Origin: JAZUOT01 sp045604805
GTDB lineage: Bacteria > Bacillota > Clostridia > Oscillospirales > Acutalibacteraceae
DNA: 64,000 nucleotides
Reading direction: 5' to 3'
NCBI GenBank assembly: GCA_045604805.1
Contig: JAZUOT010000043.1
Location: forward strand, 21,024-85,023
The position numbers and the translations under genes were made by a program. The notes under the pieces were generated by a model. The model searched no databases, had not been told where the DNA came from, and saw only the letters and a list, made by a program, of their open reading frames with translations. Of this stretch, positions 9,489 to 17,118 are shown in pieces (positions within the stretch are counted from its first letter, which is position 1; the number at the start of each line of letters is the position of its first letter).

Positions 9489-11459
9489 CTATTTTAGTTT
9501 GCTTGTACCAGAATTTTTAGAATTCTTTATTAATTTTATCTTTTCTTTTTTTGGTTCTGTTTTTTTGACACATTTCAAATAAACTGCAGAAAATGGTTGC
9601 AGTTTCAAGTTGATAGAATTCTCGTGACCGTGCATAGGAATTTTTTCTGTTTTTATTGAGTCACCATTAGTATATCCGCTGCCACCGAACTTTTTTTCTT
9701 CGCTAGAAAAAATCTCCGCATAAGTACCTTCAAAAGGTACACCTATACGATAATTTTCCCTTAACACAGGTTGAAAATTAAACACAGCAATTATTTCATT
9801 TTTATCTTCGTCTTTTCTTCTGAAAGCTATGACACTGTGTTTGTAGTCATCACTTGCAATCCACTCAAAACCTTCCCATGAAAAGTCTATATTCCACATG
9901 GGCTTATTATGCAAATAAAAATGATTTATCTCTTTAAAAAATCTGTGTAACTGATTATGAGCTGGATAGTCTAACAAAGACCAGTCGAGTTCATTATTAA
10001 AATCCCACTCACTAAACTGTCCAAATTCTGTTCCCATAAAGTTAAGTTTTTTACCGGGGTGCGCCATCATATAGGATATAAAAAGCCTCACACCTGCAAA
10101 TTTTTGCTCGTAATTTCCCGGCATTTTATTTATAAGAGAACATTTTCCGTGGACCACTTCATCGTGAGATATCGGCAAAATGAAGTTTTCTGAAAAAGCG
10201 TAGAAAAACGAAAAAGTTATATCTCTATGGTTGTCTGGGCGATACAATGGATCCAAAGATATATACCTAAGCATGTCATTCATCCAGCCCATATTCCATT
10301 TGTAATTAAACCCTAGTCCGCCGTCTTTTACGGGCTTTGAGACCATGGGCCAAGCTGTAGATTCTTCTGCTATCATTATTGCATTAGGGAACATAGAAAA
10401 TACCGCTGTATTTAATTTTTGTAAAAATTCAACGGCTTCTAAATTTTCCTTACCACCATATTTATTCGGCATCCATTCACCATCACGCCTATTGTAGTCA
10501 AGGTAAAGCATAGACGCTACAGCATCACATCTTATACCATCTATATGGTATTTATCCAGCCAAAATATTGCACTAGAAATAAGGAATGACATAACTTCAG
10601 TCCGACCATAATCAAAAACCAAAGTTCCCCATTCCTTGTGTTCGCCTTTTCTAGGATCCTTATACTCATAGGTAGCAGTACCATCAAATTTAGCAAGGCC
10701 GTGCTCATCTCTAGGGAAATGAGCTGGAACCCAGTCCATTATAACGGCTATGTCGTTTTTGTGACATTCGTCTATAAACTTCATGAAATCTTCAGGAGTT
10801 CCATATCTAGATGTCGGCGCAAAATATCCTGTAACCTGATATCCCCAAGAACCATCAAAGGGATATTCTGTGAGGGGCATAAGTTCTATATGTGTATAAC
10901 CCATTTCCTTCACATAGGGTATAAGCTCTTGAGCTAGCTTTTTGTAGGAAAAAGTGTTACCATCTGAAAATTTACGCCAAGAATCAGCATGGACTTCATA
11001 TATGTTCATGGCCTGAGAATATTGATTGGATTTAGATTTTTTTTCTTGCCAAATTTTATCATGCCAAGTGTATCTGTCTATATTGCATATCTTAGAAGCA
11101 TTTGCAGGACGAGTTTCTGTATGAAAGGCATACGGGTCACTTTTATACACTTCTTGGCCGTTTGCAGATTTTATGCAAAATTTGTAAATATCGTACTCTT
11201 GAAGTTCAGGCTCTGAAATATATAATTCCCATATCCCTTCATTTGTTATCTTTTGCATTTTATCTTTGTTTGTGTCCCAGCCGTTGAAATCGCCAACAAC
11301 AGAAACCGAAACTGCATTTGGAGCCCATGTGCGAAATACGACTGTATTTTTACCACCAATATTTACACGGTGCGCTCCCATATATTCGTAAGCTTTATAG
11401 TATGTTCCCTGATGGAACAAATATGACTGTTCTTGTGTATTGTCCAATTGTGCACCCAT
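9489..11459 (-). CDS. glgB: 1,4-alpha-glucan branching enzyme (GH13)
   Basis: Creates alpha-1,6 branches in glycogen. Order: N-terminal CBM48 (FRTWAPNAVSVSVVGDFNGWD), then the GH13 barrel with DGIRCDAV (nucleophile about D312), MIAEEST (acid about E365, the same 53-residue spacing as in E. coli GlgB) and ISHDEVVHGK, then a C-terminal beta domain. 656 residues. The last 20 or so residues are a lysine-rich tail (KKEKIKLIKNSKNS) not usual for the family. AAGGAG lies ten bases upstream of the ATG. It is the first gene of the glycogen operon. Confidence 0.95.
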   Translation of the reverse strand: MGAQLDNTQEQSYLFHQGTYYKAYEYMGAHRVNIGGKNTVVFRTWAPNAVSVSVVGDFNGWDTNKDKMQKITNEGIWELYISEPELQEYDIYKFCIKSANGQEVYKSDPYAFHTETRPANASKICNIDRYTWHDKIWQEKKSKSNQYSQAMNIYEVHADSWRKFSDGNTFSYKKLAQELIPYVKEMGYTHIELMPLTEYPFDGSWGYQVTGYFAPTSRYGTPEDFMKFIDECHKNDIAVIMDWVPAHFPRDEHGLAKFDGTATYEYKDPRKGEHKEWGTLVFDYGRTEVMSFLISSAIFWLDKYHIDGIRCDAVASMLYLDYNRRDGEWMPNKYGGKENLEAVEFLQKLNTAVFSMFPNAIMIAEESTAWPMVSKPVKDGGLGFNYKWNMGWMNDMLRYISLDPLYRPDNHRDITFSFFYAFSENFILPISHDEVVHGKCSLINKMPGNYEQKFAGVRLFISYMMAHPGKKLNFMGTEFGQFSEWDFNNELDWSLLDYPAHNQLHRFFKEINHFYLHNKPMWNIDFSWEGFEWIASDDYKHSVIAFRRKDEDKNEIIAVFNFQPVLRENYRIGVPFEGTYAEIFSSEEKKFGGSGYTNGDSIKTEKIPMHGHENSINLKLQPFSAVYLKCVKKTEPKKEKIKLIKNSKNSGTSKLK

Positions 11460-11532
11460 GCAATACGCACTCCTTGCAGTAATAGATTAGGTCATTTGCT
11501 CCCAAAGAAAATCATCCCTCGAATGAAGCCAT

Positions 11533-11538
11533 ATTATA
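11533..11538 (-). promoter_or_regulatory. Possible -10 element for the glg operon
   Basis: TATAAT on the minus strand 74 bp upstream of glgB; no convincing -35 at the right distance. The surrounding 286 bp between argS and glgB hold no gene. Confidence 0.3.
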
Positions 11539-11745
11539 CTACATAGCATACAAAGATTTCTCAGGACAAACTAAACCTACCCACATGCTTCGAATAATAG
11601 CATTTTAAGTGGAGGTTTTCAATGCTTTTAGGCAAAATTTCTTAAAAAATGGAATCTGGGTGCGACGATTTGGTTATATTGCACATATATTTTTTGGGGC
11701 ACGATGCAAAAAATAATCTGTAATTGCGTATTTGCTTATTGAATA

Positions 11746-13437
11746 TTACATACTTTCGGGTGTAGAAATTTTAAACATATCTAAGACATTTTTAATAACA
11801 GTTTTAGTTGCGATACACAGGTTAAGTCTTGCTTGCATTAAGACTTCATCTTCAACATTGACCCTGCAGGCGTTATAAAATCTGTGGAACAAGTTAGCCA
11901 GATCTATAACATATCTAGTTATTTTTGCTGGCTCATAAGATTTCGCTGAAGCTATTATCTCCATAGTATAGGTTGAAATATGTCTCATCAAGTCTAATTC
12001 TTCTTCGCTGGATAATTTCAGTAGCTCTTCTTGAGTACATTTGCGTACTTTTGTGCCCTTAGATTCTATGTTTTTTATGATGCTACATATACGCGCATGA
12101 GCATATTGGACATAGTACACAGGATTTTGAGAATCTTGTTTTACAGCCAGATCCAAATCAAAGTCCATCTGGGAATTAGCTTCTCTCATATTGAAAATAA
12201 ACCTAGCGGAGTCGACATTTACTTCGTTGAGCAAATCTTCCAGCTGCAAGGCTTTGCCTGTTCTTTTGCTCATTTTCACAACTTGTCCATCTCTTTTTAG
12301 CTTTACAAGTTGCATTAATATAACATCGAGTTTATTGGAATTCACACCAACATCAGCAAGTGCAGCTTTAAGTCTCGCAACATGACCATGATGATCTGCA
12401 CCCCAAATATTTATACATCTGTCAAACTTCCTATCTAGGAATTTATTCATGTGATAAGCAATATCTGCTGTAAAATAGGTAGGTGTTTTGTTAGCTCTTA
12501 TTAGTACTTCGTCTTTTTCGTCATCGCTATTAGTTTTGTAGAATATAGCGCCATCTTTTTCGTAAGTTAAGCCGCGTCTTTTAAAGGCTTCGACCACATC
12601 GTTTACCTTGTTTTCCTTATGAAGAACACTTTCCTTGAACCAAACATCATAATGGATACGATATTTATCCAAATTCCTTTGCATTCTGTCAATATTTTTA
12701 GGCAAAGCAAAATCAACAAGTGCCCTCTGTCTTTCTTCGGTGCTTAAGGACATATATTTATCTGCATGAATTTGTGAAAATTCCAAGGCTAAATCTTTTA
12801 TATCTTCACCTTGATAACACTCCTCAGGGAACTCAACATTTTCTTCACCTTTGAATATCTGCTGATATCTTAAATCCAGAGAGAGAGCAAACTTATCTAT
12901 CTGGTTTCCTGCGTCATTTATATAGAATTCCCGACTAACATCAAAGCCTGCTGTTTCCATGACGGATGCAAGACAATCTCCTAAAGCACCGCCTCTGGCA
13001 TTGCCCATATGCATAGGTCCTGTTGGATTAGCTGAAACAAACTCTATATTTACTTTTTCTGATTTTCCATAGTCACTTTTCCCGTAGTTTTCTTTCTGTT
13101 TTATAACTTCAATTACGACATCGGAGAAAAACTCTTTATTGAGGTAAAAATTCATAAATCCGGGAGCAACCACTTCGAATTTAGAAAAACAGCTTTCCTC
13201 AAGGTCTATATTTTCTGATATAATTTCGGCTATTTTCATTGGTGCCATTCTGAAGACCTTTGCACTTATCATAGCCAAATTAGTCGCAAAGTCTCCATGT
13301 TTTCGTTCAGCTGGTATTTCTATTATGAAATCAGGTATTGGTGCTTGTGGTAAATTCCCTTGGGCTACTGCCTTTCCCATAGCTTCAATTAATATATTTC
13401 TTAGCTCATTATTAGCTTTCAATAATATTTTCGACAT
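11746..13437 (-). CDS. argS: Arginyl-tRNA synthetase
   Basis: Class I synthetase charging tRNA-Arg. The HIGH motif appears as HMGN (residues 143-146) in SANPTGPMHMGNARGG, and the KMSKS motif as KMSKRTGKA. The C-terminal DALR anticodon-binding domain ends the protein. 563 residues, normal. ATG at 13437 has AAGGA eight bases upstream and overlaps the end of the DUF1934 gene by 26 bp; last gene of the ROK-ddl-murI operon. No T-box leader is present in front of it. Confidence 0.96.
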   Translation of the reverse strand: MSKILLKANNELRNILIEAMGKAVAQGNLPQAPIPDFIIEIPAERKHGDFATNLAMISAKVFRMAPMKIAEIISENIDLEESCFSKFEVVAPGFMNFYLNKEFFSDVVIEVIKQKENYGKSDYGKSEKVNIEFVSANPTGPMHMGNARGGALGDCLASVMETAGFDVSREFYINDAGNQIDKFALSLDLRYQQIFKGEENVEFPEECYQGEDIKDLALEFSQIHADKYMSLSTEERQRALVDFALPKNIDRMQRNLDKYRIHYDVWFKESVLHKENKVNDVVEAFKRRGLTYEKDGAIFYKTNSDDEKDEVLIRANKTPTYFTADIAYHMNKFLDRKFDRCINIWGADHHGHVARLKAALADVGVNSNKLDVILMQLVKLKRDGQVVKMSKRTGKALQLEDLLNEVNVDSARFIFNMREANSQMDFDLDLAVKQDSQNPVYYVQYAHARICSIIKNIESKGTKVRKCTQEELLKLSSEEELDLMRHISTYTMEIIASAKSYEPAKITRYVIDLANLFHRFYNACRVNVEDEVLMQARLNLCIATKTVIKNVLDMFKISTPESM

Positions 13438-13888
13438 TTATATGATCCTTTTCTTTTTCTTTTTCTATATTTCTTATGTTAAGCGAAAGTTTATGTTCGC
13501 TATTTATATCACAATTCATATCAAGCGAATACTCTACTTCAAGTTTTCCGCCGTTGCGATTTAATTGGCTTTTTATCTTTTTAGTAAAAATACCCACGAG
13601 CATAGAGCCCATAGATGTATCATAACAACACATATGGCGCTTGCCATTTTCTAAGATAAGATTAGTTTCGGATTCTCCCCTATGGGAAAGAGTTAGCATT
13701 CTGTCGTCTTCCAGTTCTAGTACTGCAGTGACAGGTGAATTCAATAAAGTATTTTTGTATTCTCTGTAGATTATGTATTTTTTATTGCCGTTGACTATAT
13801 AGTTGCCTTTTGTTGTGAATTCTGTTTTCTCGACATGATCGCCTATAAGTTGCGTACCCTTTATTGATATCAAAAAATTATCACGCAT
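13412..13888 (-). CDS. DUF1934 (YwiB-like) beta-barrel protein
   Basis: Protein of unknown function, 158 residues, of the DUF1934 family; the Bacillus member ywiB also sits next to argS, which supports the call. Visible: ISIKGTQLIGDHVEKTEFTTKG at the start and the family-like LSHRGESETNLILENGKRHMCCYDTSMGSM in the middle, then an alternating polar/hydrophobic tail (LEVEYSLDMN) expected for a calycin-type barrel. No signal peptide. GGGAGG nine bases before the ATG. Overlaps argS, so the two are probably translated together. Confidence 0.8.
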   Translation of the reverse strand: MRDNFLISIKGTQLIGDHVEKTEFTTKGNYIVNGNKKYIIYREYKNTLLNSPVTAVLELEDDRMLTLSHRGESETNLILENGKRHMCCYDTSMGSMLVGIFTKKIKSQLNRNGGKLEVEYSLDMNCDINSEHKLSLNIRNIEKEKEKDHINVENIIES

Positions 13889-13912
13889 ACAAAAACGCCT
13901 CCCTTAAACATC

Positions 13913-14731
13913 CTAGAAATTTTCTATATTTATCTGCCTCACTATGCTATCGCTTATATTTTTTTCTCCTAAAAATTTATCTGCGTTTTTCTTAAACTCA
14001 TCCACAGTATCACTCAGATAAAACTTAACTATGCCTTTATTTTTATTGTTATTCAGAATTTTCAATTTTCTAAGCTGCTTTTTTACGTAAATTGCAGTTT
14101 CTTTCCCCGGATCTATAAGTCTGACATCTTCACCCACAAAGCTTGCTATATTTTTCTTGATAATAGGATAGTGCGTACAACCTAAAATCAAAGTGTCCAC
14201 ACCTTTATTTTTAAGTTCAAATAGATAGTGTTGCACCGTGGCGTTAGTTATATTATCGTCTCCATCTATAAAACCGTTTTCCACTAGAGGAACAAACAAA
14301 GGGCAAGCAGATGAATAAACCTTAACATCAGGATCCAATTCTTTCAAGGTTTTTTCGTAAGCGCCGCTATTTATGGTGGCACTTGTTCCTATCACTGCAA
14401 TTCTTTTATTCTTGCTGTGTGCAACGGCAGATTTGCAAGTAGGTTCCAGAACTCCGCTAAGTGGTACGCTTGTAGCTATATCCTTGGGAGAAAGCACACA
14501 GCTGACTGTACCACAAGCTATAACTATATATTTTACTTCGTTCATGCACAAAAATCTTATATCTTGATTTGCGTATTTTCGTATAGTAGCGTTACTTCTT
14601 GTTCCGTATGGTACTCTACCAGTATCACCAAGATAAATTATATCTTCACAAGGAAGAATTTCCCGGAATTCTTTGACAGCAGTAAGACCGCCCAAACCAG
14701 AATCAAATACCCCAATAGGTCTTTTATCCAT
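13913..14731 (-). CDS. murI: Glutamate racemase
   Basis: Supplies D-glutamate for peptidoglycan. Seen: IGVFDSGLGGLTAVKE with the catalytic Asp-Ser pair, DTGRVPYG, first catalytic Cys in VIACGTVS (C73) and second in LILGCTHYP. The first Cys is normally in A-C-N-T; here the Asn is Gly. 272 residues from ATG 14731, which has AAAGGA ten bases upstream; the frame also has a TTG at 14740. Starts 14 bp after ddl, a logical pairing of cell-wall precursor genes. Confidence 0.93.
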   Translation of the reverse strand: MDKRPIGVFDSGLGGLTAVKEFREILPCEDIIYLGDTGRVPYGTRSNATIRKYANQDIRFLCMNEVKYIVIACGTVSCVLSPKDIATSVPLSGVLEPTCKSAVAHSKNKRIAVIGTSATINSGAYEKTLKELDPDVKVYSSACPLFVPLVENGFIDGDDNITNATVQHYLFELKNKGVDTLILGCTHYPIIKKNIASFVGEDVRLIDPGKETAIYVKKQLRKLKILNNNKNKGIVKFYLSDTVDEFKKNADKFLGEKNISDSIVRQINIENF

Positions 14732-14745
14732 TCTTTCCAAATCCT

Positions 14746-15813
14746 TTACATATCAAAAGCAAGTTCTATAAGTTTTGTGAGTAATTCTTTGCTGCTATAA
14801 CCTTTGTGTAACATTAATTTAGGATACATACTTATCGAGGTAAAACCAGGTAAAGTATTTATTTCATTCAAATAGATATTATCGTATTTATCAACAAAGA
14901 AGTCAACGCGCGAAAGTCCTGAACAAGCTAGTGCTTTATAGGCTTTTTCTGCGGTAGATCTTATGTTTTCTATGGTATTTTCAGAAAGTTTCGCAGGTAT
15001 GGAAATTTCAGAATCATCACTTTTGTATTTAGCTTCGTAATCGTAAAATTCATTAGAAGGCGCTATTTGCCCAACAGTAGAAACTTCAAGCTGATTTTTG
15101 TTTCCAAGCACAGCACATTCTGCTTCTATCCCAACTATAGCCTCTTCTACTAGAATTTTATTATCTTCGGCTTTTGCCTTTAAAAGAGCTGTTTTTAATT
15201 CACATCTATTTTTGGCCTTACTGACCCCGACAGAAGAGCCTGCACTGGAAGGCTTGACAAACACAGGATAATCGTTTAGCTTCTGTTCAACTTTGTCAAC
15301 GCAATCTTCTATATTTTCTTCTATCTCATAGTCAAAAAACCATACAAACTTTGCCTGTTTAATATTTTCATGCTCAAAGACAATATTGGATATTACTTTA
15401 TCCATACAGGCATTAGATGCAGCCAAACGACAGCCGACAAAAGGAATCCCCGATAATTCCAGAAGTCCCTGGATTGTCCCATCTTCACCGTTTTTGCCAT
15501 GTAAAACCGGAAAAACCACATCAATATTTTTCATGTGACAACTATTATTTTCAAAAACAAGAAGCCCCTTGTGAGAACTGTCTGGAGATAGAATGACTTT
15601 TTTATTAGAAATATGATTTTCCCAGACTTTGTTTTTTATATCATCTACATCCCTGGAAAATAAAAACCATTCTCCTTTTTTATTAATCCCAATAGGCAAA
15701 ACTTCAAATTTTTCTCTATCTAGATTTTCCAAAACAAAAGCAGCTGAAACACAAGATATCTCATGTTCTGACGATTGACCGCCAAAAAGTACAGCTACAA
15801 CTTTTTTCAGCAT
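14746..15813 (-). CDS. ddl: D-alanine--D-alanine ligase
   Basis: ATP-grasp enzyme joining two D-Ala for the peptidoglycan stem. Seen: VLFGGQSSEHEISCVSA (substrate Glu), PVLHGKNGEDGTIQG, PVFVKPSSAGSSVGVSKA (ATP-binding), omega-loop YDYEAKY whose Tyr marks Ddl and not a D-Ala-D-Lac ligase, and LNEINTLPGFT. 355 residues from ATG 15813, which has AGGGG about nine bases upstream; a GTG at 15825 would sit on top of that site. Confidence 0.94.
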   Translation of the reverse strand: MLKKVVAVLFGGQSSEHEISCVSAAFVLENLDREKFEVLPIGINKKGEWFLFSRDVDDIKNKVWENHISNKKVILSPDSSHKGLLVFENNSCHMKNIDVVFPVLHGKNGEDGTIQGLLELSGIPFVGCRLAASNACMDKVISNIVFEHENIKQAKFVWFFDYEIEENIEDCVDKVEQKLNDYPVFVKPSSAGSSVGVSKAKNRCELKTALLKAKAEDNKILVEEAIVGIEAECAVLGNKNQLEVSTVGQIAPSNEFYDYEAKYKSDDSEISIPAKLSENTIENIRSTAEKAYKALACSGLSRVDFFVDKYDNIYLNEINTLPGFTSISMYPKLMLHKGYSSKELLTKLIELAFDM

Positions 15814-15833
15814 TAAGTCACACACCCCTAAAA

Positions 15834-16841
15834 TTACAACTTAGCTCCCAACAACGCTGCACCAATAAGACCAGCATCATTGCCAAGTTCAGCTTTAACT
15901 ATTTTTGTTACTTGCTTTAGATTTTTACTATAAGTTTGACCTTCTAAACACTTACGCAGCGGAGCCAGAAGATATTCTCCCTGATTACTTACGCCTCCAC
16001 CAACTACTAAGCAGTCAGGCTGAAAAATGTTTATGACATTAGCCGCCCCACAAGCAAGATATTCTACATATGTATTTATTACTTTTATAGCACTCTCATC
16101 CCCGAGTATAGCAGACTCAAATGGAGTTTTTCCCGTAACTTTCCTTAGTTCTTGTGAATGTTCCCACATATATGACTCAGGGTGATTTTTCATAGTTTCA
16201 ATAGTAAGCTTCAGTAAAGCCGTCGCTGAGGCATATACTTCCCAGCAACCCTTTCGACCACAGTTGCACTGTTTGCCGTCTTTGACTATAACCATGTGGC
16301 CAAGCTCACCAGCGGCATAGTTACTGGCAGAATATATCTTTTTGTCTATTATGATTCCGCCACCTATACCAGTCCCTAGAGTTATCATGACTGAATTATT
16401 GCTGTTTTTTGCTCCTCCTGCCAAAAACTCGCCATAAGCTGCTGCATTAGCGTCGTTTTCTATGAAAATATCGACTCTGTCTGCAAGCTTTTGTAGCTCC
16501 TTATCAGTTGAATATTTTTCGCTACACATACATTTTCGCATCATGTCAACTATATTCCAGTTTTCTACAAATAAGTTGCTGGCAAAATTTACTACACCAT
16601 TTTCGGGATCTACCGAGCCAGGTATGCCTATACCTATCGATTCTATCTCATTAAAACTGCTTCCAGATTTTTCAAGTGCTTTTTGGCAAAGTCCTATCAT
16701 GTCATCACAAATGCTTTCGGTTTCGCGTGGAGCTTTTGTTTTGCAAAACGCCTTACCTATCACTTTGTGACAGCCATTTTGGGATTCTATGACTGCGCTA
16801 ACTATATTTGTACCACCAAGATCTATGCCTATTCGCTTCAT
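15834..16841 (-). CDS. ROK-family sugar kinase (glucokinase-like)
   Basis: Phosphorylates a hexose, most likely glucose. N-terminal phosphate loop IGIDLGGTNI, sugar-binding GIGIPGSVD and ENDANAAAYGE, GTGIGGGII, and the ROK zinc motif CNCGRKGCWE. No DNA-binding domain, so it is an enzyme and not a ROK repressor. ATG at 16841 (335 residues) has AGGGGG eight bases upstream. First gene of the run into ddl and murI. The 277 bp upstream separates it from a divergent gene and carries that gene's promoter. Confidence 0.9.
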   Translation of the reverse strand: MKRIGIDLGGTNIVSAVIESQNGCHKVIGKAFCKTKAPRETESICDDMIGLCQKALEKSGSSFNEIESIGIGIPGSVDPENGVVNFASNLFVENWNIVDMMRKCMCSEKYSTDKELQKLADRVDIFIENDANAAAYGEFLAGGAKNSNNSVMITLGTGIGGGIIIDKKIYSASNYAAGELGHMVIVKDGKQCNCGRKGCWEVYASATALLKLTIETMKNHPESYMWEHSQELRKVTGKTPFESAILGDESAIKVINTYVEYLACGAANVINIFQPDCLVVGGGVSNQGEYLLAPLRKCLEGQTYSKNLKQVTKIVKAELGNDAGLIGAALLGAKL

Positions 16842-17038
16842 CAATTTTTCCCCCTAACACACTAGCTACAATATTATCACAAAAATCTCTGCTGCACTAG
16901 TCGGCATATTTTGAATGTTGAACAGATTAAAGGCTATGGCAGAACATTCGCTCATATGCCTTGCTGATACTATGTGTATTTTTTTAAAAATATCAGAAAA
17001 GGTAGTGCTTTGGTATAATATTGGATTTTTTTTAAAAT

Positions 17039-17068
17039 TTGACTTTGCCAAGTGAAAAAATATATAAT
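17039..17068 (+). promoter_or_regulatory. Predicted promoter of the first leader-bearing protein
   Basis: TTGACT (17039-17044), 18-bp spacer, TATAAT (17063-17068). Predicted start near 17075, 44 nt before the chosen ATG. Confidence 0.7.
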
Positions 17069-17118
17069 GACAATGTAAAGATTTAGTGTTGTTCATATTG
17101 CAATTTGGGGTGATAAAA

